Assembly: GCA_014730235.1 (NCBI GenBank)
Contig: WJIO01000113.1
Location: 1 to 5,842 of the forward strand
Length of the DNA stretch: 5,842 bases
From: Candidatus Poribacteria bacterium
GTDB taxonomy: Bacteria; Poribacteria; DTPJ01; WJIO01
Reading direction: 5' to 3'
Below are positions 1 through 5,647 of the stretch, piece by piece (position 1 is the first letter of the stretch; each line of letters opens with the position of its first letter). The position numbers were made by a program, and so were the translations under genes. The notes beneath the pieces were generated by a model. That model had not been told where the DNA came from. It saw nothing but the letters and a program-made list of their open reading frames with translations, and made no database searches.

Positions 1-1
1 T

Positions 2-670
2 CACCTAATAACCACCAATGTTGATGATTTCCCCCCGGAAATTCATAAATATAAAGAACTATTATCAGGTAGAAGCATGCTGGTAAATAAGGCAGAACGC
101 ATAGACGTTGAATGTGTGGTCAGAGCTTATCTGGCCGGAAGCGCATGGAGAGCCTATAAAAAAGATGGGTCGATATGCGATATAGAACTTCCTACAGGGT
201 TAAAAGAATCGGATAAATTACCAGAACCTATATTTACACCCACAACCAAAGCCGAATCTGGACATGATATGCCGATGAACCAGAAAGAAGTTGAGGATGC
301 CGTGGGGGTAGAAGTAGCACAAACTATCAAGGATAAAAGCCTTGAGATAATGGCAGCCGCTGGTCAGGAAGCTGAATCAAAGGGTTTAATATTATCTGAT
401 ACAAAGTTTGAATTTGGGTTTTATGAGGGTGAAATTATCCTGATTGATGAGGCTTTAACCCCTGATTCATCAAGGTTCTGGCCTATGGATGATTATGAAC
501 CAGGACGTTCCCAGCGTAGTTTTGATAAGCAGTATGTCAGGGATTACCTGGATAGTTTAGATTGGGATAAAACCCCACCAGGCCCTGAACTGCCGGAAGA
601 AGTGGTAAAAAAGACTACAGAAAGATACATGGAAGCGTATAAACGCATTACAGGAAATCCGAAGTTATAA
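2..670 (+). CDS. purC: Phosphoribosylaminoimidazole-succinocarboxamide synthase (SAICAR synthetase), 5' truncated by window edge
   Basis: PurC joins CAIR and aspartate with ATP to give SAICAR, a cytosolic step of de novo purine synthesis. The frame is open from base 2 and gives 222 residues before TAA at 668-670. The ATG at 77 is internal, because family-like sequence (HLITT, then SGRSMLVNKAERIDVECVVR) runs through it. Numbered from the first visible residue, the signature block VECVVRAYLAGSAW lies at about 36-49, the PIFTPTTKAESGHD substrate/nucleotide region at 76-89, DTKFEFG at 133-139, DEALTPDSSRFW at 149-160 and the PGRSQRSFDKQYVRDYL tail at 167-183. The tail and spacing fit the long, roughly 300-residue form, so I infer about 75 N-terminal residues are missing. 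A small departure is VRAY where VRGY is usual. The last 23 bases overlap the convergent cvpA gene. No terminator is visible. Identification is secure. Confidence 0.96.
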   Translation, partial: HLITTNVDDFPPEIHKYKELLSGRSMLVNKAERIDVECVVRAYLAGSAWRAYKKDGSICDIELPTGLKESDKLPEPIFTPTTKAESGHDMPMNQKEVEDAVGVEVAQTIKDKSLEIMAAAGQEAESKGLILSDTKFEFGFYEGEIILIDEALTPDSSRFWPMDDYEPGRSQRSFDKQYVRDYLDSLDWDKTPPGPELPEEVVKKTTERYMEAYKRITGNPKL

Positions 671-1220
671 ATTCAGATTTCTTCGCATCACCGATCAGTT
701 CTTTTGATTCTCTTGTTGGTTTTATGGTAAAGTTTTTTATGGCCGGGGCTATAGGCTCTATAAAATTATATGAAATGCCTTTCTCAAGAGGGGATTTAGC
801 ACCCATAGGAGAAAAATAGAGATCTATACCCATAATTATTATACTGACAATAAGTATACCTTCGATAACTCCCATTGCTGTTCCTCCAGCCCGATCCAGA
901 CCCGTAGCGTTTTCTGGTGGATTAACGATACGATTTATGAGCATGGCCATAATAAACCATATTATAACCATGAAAAGGCCAAAGAGTAATATAAATATTA
1001 TAGATTGCAAAGGGGCCAGGGGTATTTTGAATTTATCATGAATGGGAAGAGCAATTGTTTCATACAAAAGAATGGCAATAATAAATGAAAAATAAATACG
1101 AAGAGTGCTAAATAAGGCATTAAGCACACCGCGTTTTAATCCTCTGAAAGCAAATAATATTATAGTACCTACTATGAGAATGTCTGGAAAAGGTATTATC
1201 GAAGATATATCTATTTGCAC
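648..1220 (-). CDS. cvpA: CvpA family integral membrane protein
   Basis: With the GTG at 1218-1220 this is a 190-residue protein with four predicted membrane segments at about 14-28, 36-56, 72-97 and 113-133. It has the family features FRGLKRG after the first segment (26-31 region) and the glycine-rich GLDRAGGTAMGVIEGILIV entering the fourth. The C-terminal tail is soluble and ends in TAA at 648-650. CvpA proteins are inner-membrane proteins needed for colicin V production in E. coli and linked to envelope stress; their biochemical role is unclear. Start choice: an AGGAA at 1230-1234 sits 9 bases before this GTG and gives the usual short head before the first helix. In-frame alternatives are ATG at 1250, with no visible Shine-Dalgarno, and GTG at 1283, which adds a basic 21-residue leader with a GGGG only 3-4 bases away. 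The gene is convergent with purC; in E. coli cvpA precedes purF, so a purine neighbour is familiar. Family call firm, start uncertain. Confidence 0.85.
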   Translation of the reverse strand: MQIDISSIIPFPDILIVGTIILFAFRGLKRGVLNALFSTLRIYFSFIIAILLYETIALPIHDKFKIPLAPLQSIIFILLFGLFMVIIWFIMAMLINRIVNPPENATGLDRAGGTAMGVIEGILIVSIIIMGIDLYFSPMGAKSPLEKGISYNFIEPIAPAIKNFTIKPTRESKELIGDAKKSEFITSDFL

Positions 1221-1298
1221 TTGTCTATATTCCTGTTGTTTAGAAATCATACGTTTAATTCTGATTTTTCTAAATAAATACACCTACCCCATACTTTA

Positions 1299-1329
1299 AT
1301 AGTAGAAATTGGCTGGTAATTTCGGTCAA
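1299..1329 (-). promoter_or_regulatory. Weak sigma70-like promoter candidate before cvpA
   Basis: Reading the minus strand, a -35-like TTGACC (1324-1329) is followed 19 bases later by TACTAT (1299-1304). The spacer is longer than the ideal 17 and the -10 matches only four of six positions. It lies in the gap between rsfS and cvpA, the longest inside the gene cluster, so it could give cvpA its own transcription. Low certainty. Confidence 0.25.
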
Positions 1330-1338
1330 TAAAGTTTA

Positions 1339-1698
1339 TTATATACTATTATCTTTATATTCTTCTACCGGGGCATCACCCCATAATCTTTCCAGACCAT
1401 AATGCTCTCTGGATTCTTCGGTGAATATATGAAATATTACATCCACATAATCCAGCAGCATCCAGGAACTTCCCCGTTCACCTTCTTTATGCCAGAGATT
1501 TGCTCCTATTTCGTCGAGTTTCTCTTCAACAGAATTTGATATACCCTCAACGTGGGCGTCTGAATTTCCACTGCATATAACAAAAAAATCAGCAACTGAA
1601 GATAAACCTTTCAAATCCAGCACAACAACATTATTTGCCTTTAATTCCAGTGCAGCTTCTGCGCCTTTTTCTGCAATCACTATTCCTTTTGGTTCCAA
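1339..1698 (-). CDS. rsfS: Ribosomal silencing factor RsfS (Iojap/YbeB family)
   Basis: RsfS binds ribosomal protein uL14 on the 50S subunit and blocks joining with 30S, lowering translation when nutrients are scarce. The 119-residue product matches the family's usual 105-120. It shows the one-domain pattern throughout: ALELKANNVVVLDLKGLSSVADFFVICSGNS (16-46), the region around WHKEGERGSSWMLLDYVDVIFHIF (69-92) and the terminal signature REHYGLERLWGDAP (97-110). The frame stays open upstream to an ATG at 1800, inside yqeK, but the extra 34 residues have no family character. A perfect AGGAGG at 1708-1713 stands 9 bases before the TTG at 1696-1698, which I therefore take as start. yqeK ends 17 bases upstream, so the two genes are probably co-transcribed. 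Family call is certain; the TTG start is well supported. Confidence 0.94.
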   Translation of the reverse strand: MEPKGIVIAEKGAEAALELKANNVVVLDLKGLSSVADFFVICSGNSDAHVEGISNSVEEKLDEIGANLWHKEGERGSSWMLLDYVDVIFHIFTEESREHYGLERLWGDAPVEEYKDNSI

Positions 1699-1707
1699 TA
1701 AATAATA

Positions 1708-1713
1708 CCTCCT
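1708..1713 (-). promoter_or_regulatory. Ribosome binding site of rsfS
   Basis: A perfect AGGAGG on the minus strand, 9 bases before the TTG at 1698. It decides the rsfS start against the in-frame ATG at 1800. It lies just after the yqeK stop codon (1716-1718). Confidence 0.8.
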
Positions 1714-1715
1714 GG

Positions 1716-2288
1716 TTAGTTTGTAATTTCTTTTAGTATATAATTCCGCGCTTCTACTGTCATAGGATGTAAAAGGGAACGCTTTTTTAAAACATAACAT
1801 ACCTTTATTTCAATAGCTTCCAGAACAGCGTTATTCAAATCTCCATTTACGGATAACTCCCTGATCCGCTCTACATCAGGATAAGCCCTATTTGGCTCAG
1901 AGGAATCAGCCAGATATAATATCTTGTCAAGAGTGGACATACCTTTACTGCCAGTATTATGTATTCTTATAGCCTGCAATACCTCTTCATCATCAATCCC
2001 CAATTCCTGTTTAACAAGCAACGCACCAACTGGTGCGTGTAACAAACCGGGTTGAGTTAGCTTTATGTCATCCAGGGGAATTTCATATTCCCGGGCGAAA
2101 GCTATCAATTCATTATGCGGCAACGCTTTGGCTCGATCATGCAGCAAACCAGCCAGCATAGATTTATATTGATCGTAGCCATGAATCTCAGCCAGCTTTA
2201 ATGCTGTATCCATCGTGCCAAGAGAGTGCTTGTATAAACCGGGATTCAGCTTTTGTTTCAGCCATTCTATAATTTCATTCTTCGTCAT
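1716..2288 (-). CDS. yqeK: HD-domain hydrolase YqeK, predicted symmetrical Ap4A hydrolase
   Basis: YqeK proteins are HD-superfamily metal enzymes shown in Gram-positive bacteria to split diadenosine tetraphosphate into two ADP. The 190-residue protein has the metal-ligand pattern in order: H21 (YKHSLG), H50-D51 in LLHDRAK, H84 in LLHAPVGA, H110 in RIHNTG and D128 in YLAD. The following EPNRAYPDVERIR (131-143) is a characteristic YqeK stretch; the usual ADYIEPNR reads ADSSEPNR here. Start ATG at 2286-2288 has an AGGA 8 bases upstream and overlaps the end of yacG by 14 bases, which suggests translational coupling. In many genomes yqeK follows nadD directly; here yacG is inserted between them. 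The biochemical role is by family, not shown here. Confidence 0.92.
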   Translation of the reverse strand: MTKNEIIEWLKQKLNPGLYKHSLGTMDTALKLAEIHGYDQYKSMLAGLLHDRAKALPHNELIAFAREYEIPLDDIKLTQPGLLHAPVGALLVKQELGIDDEEVLQAIRIHNTGSKGMSTLDKILYLADSSEPNRAYPDVERIRELSVNGDLNNAVLEAIEIKVCYVLKKRSLLHPMTVEARNYILKEITN

Positions 2289-2472
2289 CTTTTATATCCT
2301 GCTCTATAGATACAGGCTCAAAAAATTTGTATTCCTCGTTAAGCCATCTGCCTAAATCAACCAGTTTGCATCTTTTTGAACAAAAGGGAAAATTTGGTGG
2401 GAGTTTATTCTTTTTAGGGATATCCACATCCTTACCACATATAGGACATTTTAGTTTTCTTTTTTTAGCCAT
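2275..2472 (-). CDS. yacG: YacG-type zinc-ribbon protein, DNA gyrase inhibitor family (DUF329)
   Basis: A 65-residue basic-headed, acidic-tailed protein, the same length as E. coli YacG. Four cysteines in the family pattern bind one zinc: C9 and C12 in KCPICGK, C31 and C35 in FPFCSKRCK. They are followed by the conserved LVDLGRWLNEEY (37-48) and an acidic tail. In E. coli YacG binds the GyrB subunit and inhibits gyrase; whether that holds here is inference. Its ATG (2470-2472) lies 8 bases inside the end of nadD, with a CAGG about 10 bases upstream, and its own end overlaps yqeK by 14 bases, so it is firmly embedded in the operon. In Proteobacteria the usual neighbour is coaE, so the setting between nadD and yqeK is less common. 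Confidence 0.9.
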   Translation of the reverse strand: MAKKRKLKCPICGKDVDIPKKNKLPPNFPFCSKRCKLVDLGRWLNEEYKFFEPVSIEQDIKDDEE

Positions 2473-3052
2473 AATAATATAACCTGTTTTTATTTATGTA
2501 ATTTTCGACTTCATGAGTGACAAGATATTTTATTGATTTACCTTGTTTTACCCTTTCTCGTATTTCACTGGCGGATATATCCACATTTGTAACTTCAAAT
2601 AAATGAACCTTATCCAGAAAGCGTCTATTTGCCTTATCTATATCATAACCGGGACGATTAATTGCAATGAAATTGCATATATTCAGCAGATGATCAATAT
2701 CTTTCCAGATGTGCATCTCTAAAATTGCATCGGCCCCTACTATCCAGCTAATTCCGGTTTCCTCACCATAAAGAGCTTTCATATCTCTTACAGTCTGAAT
2801 AGTATAAGAGCGACCTGGGCGATCAACTTCCATCCTTGAAACACAAAAATGGGGATTACCCTGAGTTGCCAGAACTGTCATCCTATAACGATGTTCAGGA
2901 TCAATTATATTCCCATATTCTTTGTGGGGAGGACGGGCACTTGGCATAAAGATCAATTCATCGAATTTAAAATAATCATATACCTCTTCAGCACAAATCA
3001 GATGCCCCAGGTGCGGTGGGTTAAAAGTTCCCCCCATAACTCCAATATTCAC
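2465..3052 (-). CDS. nadD: Nicotinate-nucleotide adenylyltransferase
   Basis: NadD transfers AMP from ATP to nicotinate mononucleotide, giving deamido-NAD, the step before NAD synthetase. The 195 residues are typical for the family and have the nucleotidyltransferase layout: GGTFNPPHLGH (7-17, the phosphate-binding HxGH), PPHK (41-44), WIVGADAI (103-110), IWKDID (115-120), RPG (133-135) and the C-terminal ISASEIR (159-165), a variant of ISxTxIR. Start is GTG at 3050-3052, supported by AGGAG 8 bases upstream; that site lies between the proA stop and this start, which are 19 bases apart. The 3' end overlaps yacG by 8 bases. Identification is secure. Confidence 0.97.
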   Translation of the reverse strand: MNIGVMGGTFNPPHLGHLICAEEVYDYFKFDELIFMPSARPPHKEYGNIIDPEHRYRMTVLATQGNPHFCVSRMEVDRPGRSYTIQTVRDMKALYGEETGISWIVGADAILEMHIWKDIDHLLNICNFIAINRPGYDIDKANRRFLDKVHLFEVTNVDISASEIRERVKQGKSIKYLVTHEVENYINKNRLYYYG

Positions 3053-3060
3053 AGCTAAAA

Positions 3061-3065
3061 CTCCT
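3061..3065 (-). promoter_or_regulatory. Ribosome binding site of nadD
   Basis: AGGAG on the minus strand, 8 bases before the GTG at 3052. It fits in the 19-base gap after the proA stop and supports the non-ATG start of nadD. Confidence 0.75.
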
Positions 3066-3071
3066 GTGAGG

Positions 3072-4328
3072 TTATTCTCTGATTTGACCGTTACCGAAGA
3101 TTATATACTTCTGACTGGTTAGATCCTCTAAACCCATAGGCCCTCTGGAATGTAATTTTTGAGTGCTTATTCCCAGTTCTGCCCCCAGACCGAATTCGTT
3201 TCCATCGGTAAATCTGGTGGATGCGTTTACATATACAGCAGCCGAATCAACTTGGTTCAGAAACTTGTTGGCCCTGCTGTAATCATTTGTAACTATTGCA
3301 TCAGAATGCAGACTTCCGTATGTCATAATGTGATCTATGGCTTCATCAATATCTTTAACAACCTTTACCGACAGAACAAGCTCAAGGTATTCGGTTTCCC
3401 AATCTTCTTCAGTGGCTTCCATAACATCCGAGCAAATCTCTCTGGTTTTAGCACATCCTCTTACTTCAACCTCTGCATCATGTAATCTTTTTATCATTCC
3501 GGGCAGAAAATCAGTGGCTATGTCATGATGCACAAGCATTGTCTCCATGGCATTGCAGACACCAGGACGCTGGACTTTGGCATTAAAGCAGATTTCCCGG
3601 GCCATATCCAGATCTGCACCAGTGTCAACATAAGTATGACAAAGACCTGCTGAATGTCTGGCTACAGGTATGGTGGCATTTTCTGTTACTGCCTTTATAA
3701 GACTGTGACCACCACGAGCTACTATCATGTCAATGTATTTATCCAGCTTTATCATCTCCATAACAGCTTGACGGTCGGTAACTTCCACCAACTGTATACA
3801 ACCCTCTGGAAGGCCTGCAGTCACAGCGGATTTTACCAATATATCAGCAATAGTCGTATTGGAGTTTATGGCTTCTGAACCTCCGCGCAGGATAATGGCA
3901 TTTCCGGACTTCAGGCACAGACCAGCGGCATCGGCTGTAACGTTAGGTCGGGATTCGTAGATAATTCCTATAACACCTATGGGAACCCGGATCTTACCGA
4001 TCTGTAGACCGTTGGGACGCTTCCACATGCGGGTTATTTCACCCACCGGATCTGGCAGAGCAGCGATTTCTTTTAATCCTGAGGCCATGCCGCTGATCCT
4101 TTTGTCTGTCAGTTCCAACCGATCCATCATGGCTGAGGATAAACCCTTTTCCTTACCGTATTCTAAATCCTTTTTATTCTCGGATTTAAGGACTTCTGCG
4201 GCATCCATTAGCCCATCGGCCATAGCCATAAGGGCTTCATTTTTCACCCTTGATGAGACACCAGCCAGTATACGGGCTGATTTTTTTGCTTTTAATGCTT
4301 TATCTAACAATAGCTCTTTAATATCCAT
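3072..4328 (-). CDS. proA: Gamma-glutamyl phosphate reductase (glutamate-5-semialdehyde dehydrogenase)
   Basis: ProA reduces gamma-glutamyl phosphate with NADPH to glutamate 5-semialdehyde, which cyclises on the way to proline. The 418 residues match the usual length (E. coli 417). The aldehyde-dehydrogenase-like cofactor domain holds PIGVIGIIYESRPNV (116-130) and LKSGNAIILRGGSEA (139-153). The catalytic cysteine is C258 in KVQRPGVCNAMET. The C-terminal signature FGLGAELGISTQKLHSRGPMGLEDLTS (379-405) is present. A departure from the common IPRGG motif is VARGG at 203-207. Start ATG 4326-4328 has GAGG about 7 bases upstream, and proB ends 20 bases before it, the standard proBA arrangement. ProB and ProA probably act together to protect the labile acyl phosphate. 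Identification is secure. Confidence 0.98.
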   Translation of the reverse strand: MDIKELLLDKALKAKKSARILAGVSSRVKNEALMAMADGLMDAAEVLKSENKKDLEYGKEKGLSSAMMDRLELTDKRISGMASGLKEIAALPDPVGEITRMWKRPNGLQIGKIRVPIGVIGIIYESRPNVTADAAGLCLKSGNAIILRGGSEAINSNTTIADILVKSAVTAGLPEGCIQLVEVTDRQAVMEMIKLDKYIDMIVARGGHSLIKAVTENATIPVARHSAGLCHTYVDTGADLDMAREICFNAKVQRPGVCNAMETMLVHHDIATDFLPGMIKRLHDAEVEVRGCAKTREICSDVMEATEEDWETEYLELVLSVKVVKDIDEAIDHIMTYGSLHSDAIVTNDYSRANKFLNQVDSAAVYVNASTRFTDGNEFGLGAELGISTQKLHSRGPMGLEDLTSQKYIIFGNGQIRE

Positions 4329-4348
4329 TTAAATCCCTCTATCGTAAT

Positions 4349-5464
4349 TTACAATATAACGAGGTTATCCCTGTGAATTACCTCGTCATAATATATATGA
4401 CCTAATATTGATTCAATCTGCTCCGTTTTTTTACCTTTTATCTTTTCAACTTCTTCGGAACTGTAATTTGCTAATCCCCTGGCAAACTCTTTATCATCTT
4501 CTCCTGTGCAACTTATAGCATCGCCAAATTCAAATTTACCTTCTACACTGGTAATTCCCGATGGCAAAAGGCTTTTTCCATATTTTGTTAAAGCTTTTTT
4601 TGCCCCGGAATCCACCTTTATTTTACCTTTTGTGGGAACTGAATAGGCAATCCAGCGTTTTTTACCCGACATCTTATCTCCTGCTGGTAAAAAGACCGTT
4701 CCTTCTTCTTCGCCATTTAAAATTCTCTCTATAATCCCCGCCTTGCATCCGTTGGCGATAACCATAATATCCCCTGCGCCGGTTACAATTTCCGCCGCCT
4801 GGAGCTTTGTTGTCATTCCTCCTACAGAAACATTACTACCTTTCCCCCCGGCCATGCTGTGGATTTCAGTGGTTACTGACGGAATTACTGAGATTATCTT
4901 CTTTTCGAAATTATAAAAGCCGTCGATATCCGATAATATTAGCAGTAAGTCGGCTTTGATAAGGTTTGCTACCAGTGCGGATAGTGTATCATTATCGCCG
5001 AATTTAATTTCTTCCACAGCCACAGTGTCATTTTCATTTATAATAGGTATGACATCGTATTGTAAAAGGGTGGATATAGTATTATTGGCATTGGTGTATC
5101 TTTTCCTATCGCAGATATCATCCTGAGTAAGAAGAACCTGAGCTACTAATTGTCCGTGTTTTTCAAAAATTTGTTTGTAGGTATGCATCAGGTGGCCCTG
5201 TCCCACTGCCGCTGCCGCCTGCTGTCGAGGTATATCCCTGGGACGCGTTTTCCAACCAAGCTGTCCCATACCGGTAGCAATAGCCCCGGAAGTAACTAGA
5301 ATAACGTCCTTATCCGTTTTATGTAACTTAATTAAATCAAGTGATAGGTTTTCTATACGCCCAAGGTCTAAACTCATATCAGGTGATGTGATTGAGCTTG
5401 TGCCGACTTTTACAACTATTTTTTTTACACTCTTAAAAAGAGACTTGCGATCTATTTTTTTCAT
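4349..5464 (-). CDS. proB: Glutamate 5-kinase with C-terminal PUA domain
   Basis: ProB phosphorylates glutamate with ATP, the committed and normally proline-inhibited step of proline synthesis. It has 371 residues, full length for the two-domain form. The amino-acid-kinase domain shows VVKVGTSS (17-24), VTSGAIATGMGQLG (57-70), NENDTV (143-148), FGDNDTLSALVA (155-166), LSDIDGFY (177-184) and GGMTTK (215-220). A linker FLPA (258-261) leads to a PUA domain at about 280-360 and the family-typical end HRDNLVIL. Start ATG 5462-5464 has a modest GGA 5 bases upstream. It is first in the minus-strand gene cluster; two promoter candidates and a MITE-like element lie in front of it. obgE, which often precedes proB, is not the adjacent gene here. 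Identification is secure. Confidence 0.98.
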   Translation of the reverse strand: MKKIDRKSLFKSVKKIVVKVGTSSITSPDMSLDLGRIENLSLDLIKLHKTDKDVILVTSGAIATGMGQLGWKTRPRDIPRQQAAAAVGQGHLMHTYKQIFEKHGQLVAQVLLTQDDICDRKRYTNANNTISTLLQYDVIPIINENDTVAVEEIKFGDNDTLSALVANLIKADLLLILSDIDGFYNFEKKIISVIPSVTTEIHSMAGGKGSNVSVGGMTTKLQAAEIVTGAGDIMVIANGCKAGIIERILNGEEEGTVFLPAGDKMSGKKRWIAYSVPTKGKIKVDSGAKKALTKYGKSLLPSGITSVEGKFEFGDAISCTGEDDKEFARGLANYSSEEVEKIKGKKTEQIESILGHIYYDEVIHRDNLVIL

Positions 5465-5472
5465 ATAATTCC

Positions 5473-5501
5473 AGAATATAAAAGATATAAAGTCATGTCA
5501 A
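5473..5501 (-). promoter_or_regulatory. Sigma70-like promoter candidate for proB (proximal)
   Basis: On the minus strand a perfect TTGACA (5496-5501) is followed after 17 bases by TATTCT (5473-5478, four of six); a shifted TATATT (5475-5480) fits better but with a 15-base spacer. The -10 ends only 8 bases before the proB ATG, so a transcript from here would have almost no leader and might lose the GGA ribosome site. The perfect -35 is striking but the position is awkward. Confidence 0.4.
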
Positions 5502-5510
5502 GGTTTAAAT

Positions 5511-5539
5511 ATTATAATTTTTGGTTCTTCCGGGTTCAG
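5511..5539 (-). promoter_or_regulatory. Sigma70-like promoter candidate for proB, partly inside the element end (distal)
   Basis: On the minus strand a perfect -10, TATAAT (5511-5516), stands 17 bases after CTGAAC (5534-5539), a three-of-six match to the -35 consensus. The -35 lies inside the inverted repeat end of the MITE-like element and the -10 lies in its AT-rich flank. Start of transcription would fall near 5504, leaving a leader of about 40 bases with the proB ribosome site intact, which makes it the more workable of the two candidates. Confidence 0.4.
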
Positions 5540-5547
5540 TGTGGTAA
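5523..5547 (+). repeat. Left terminal inverted repeat
   Basis: Left arm of the 121-base element, a perfect reverse complement of 5619-5643. The pairing stops on both sides: 5522 and 5644 are both T, and inward 5548 and 5618 are both T. It ends 58 bases from the proB start codon. Confidence 0.85.
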
Positions 5548-5568
5548 TAGTTTGAAAATTCTCTCAAC

Positions 5569-5598
5569 CTGTCATTCCTGCGAAAGCAGGAATAACAG
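5569..5598. repeat. Interior hairpin with GAAA loop (dispersed palindromic repeat type)
   Basis: The stem ATTCCTGC (5574-5581) pairs perfectly with GCAGGAAT (5586-5593) around a GAAA loop. After one C-A mismatch, CTGT (5569-5572) pairs with ACAG (5595-5598). The core is like the palindromic CATTCCTGCGAAAGCAGGAAT units that I know from many environmental bacterial genomes, where they occur in many copies. Here only one copy is present, inside the inverted-repeat element. Folded as RNA or single-stranded DNA the whole 121 bases would form a long stem topped by this hairpin. Confidence 0.7.
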
Positions 5599-5618
5599 CA
5601 TAAAGAAGTTTCTTATCT

Positions 5619-5643
5619 TTACCACACTGAACCCGGAAGAACC
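5619..5643 (-). repeat. Right terminal inverted repeat
   Basis: Right arm of the 121-base element, a perfect reverse complement of 5523-5547. It stops 4 bases from the stop codon (5648-5650) of the neighbouring partial gene, so the element either inserted just behind that gene or helped create its present end. Confidence 0.85.
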
Positions 5644-5647
5644 TTTT

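Larger units (their letters stand above)
5523..5643. mobile_element. MITE-like element with perfect 25-base terminal inverted repeats
   Basis: The outer arms 5523-5547 and 5619-5643 are perfect reverse complements over 25 bases, beginning GGTTCTTCCGGGTTC. They enclose 71 bases that hold no gene. Small size, no coding capacity and long perfect ends are the marks of a non-autonomous miniature element. The GGTTCTTCCGG tip resembles, from memory, ends of ISL3-family insertion sequences; no transposase is present to confirm that. TTTTT abuts both ends (5518-5522; 5644-5648), but in AT-rich flanks this is weak evidence of a target duplication, and an 8-base duplication as expected for ISL3 is not seen. 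It could instead serve as a structured transcriptional barrier between two genes, since the hairpin followed by T6 on the plus strand resembles an intrinsic terminator. Confidence 0.6.

Noticed and set aside
77-670. ATG at 77 as the start of purC
   Set aside because: Family-like sequence continues in frame from base 2 to 76, and the resulting protein would lack the N-terminal third; the gene is cut by the window edge.
1221-1283. Longer cvpA starting at GTG 1283 or ATG 1250
   Set aside because: Not excluded, but the extra head is basic and unlike the family, and the best ribosome site serves GTG 1220.
1305-1323. Hairpin GAAATT/AATTTC between rsfS and cvpA as a terminator
   Set aside because: Only six AT-rich pairs with a 7-base loop and no following T-run on the transcribed strand; too weak.
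1699-1800. Longer rsfS starting at ATG 1800
   Set aside because: It lies inside yqeK, adds 34 residues without RsfS character, and has no ribosome site, while AGGAGG points to the TTG at 1698.
3159-3485. Plus-strand open frame inside proA (and similar ones at 1105-1299, 2849-3058, 3337-3528, 3654-3878, 3979-4332)
   Set aside because: All lie mostly or wholly antisense to well-identified genes, have no recognisable protein features, and are best explained as shadows.
5523-5643. CRISPR array or T-box/riboswitch upstream of proB
   Set aside because: There is only one palindromic unit, no direct repeats with spacers, and the leader from the element to proB is 58 bases with no T-box motif.
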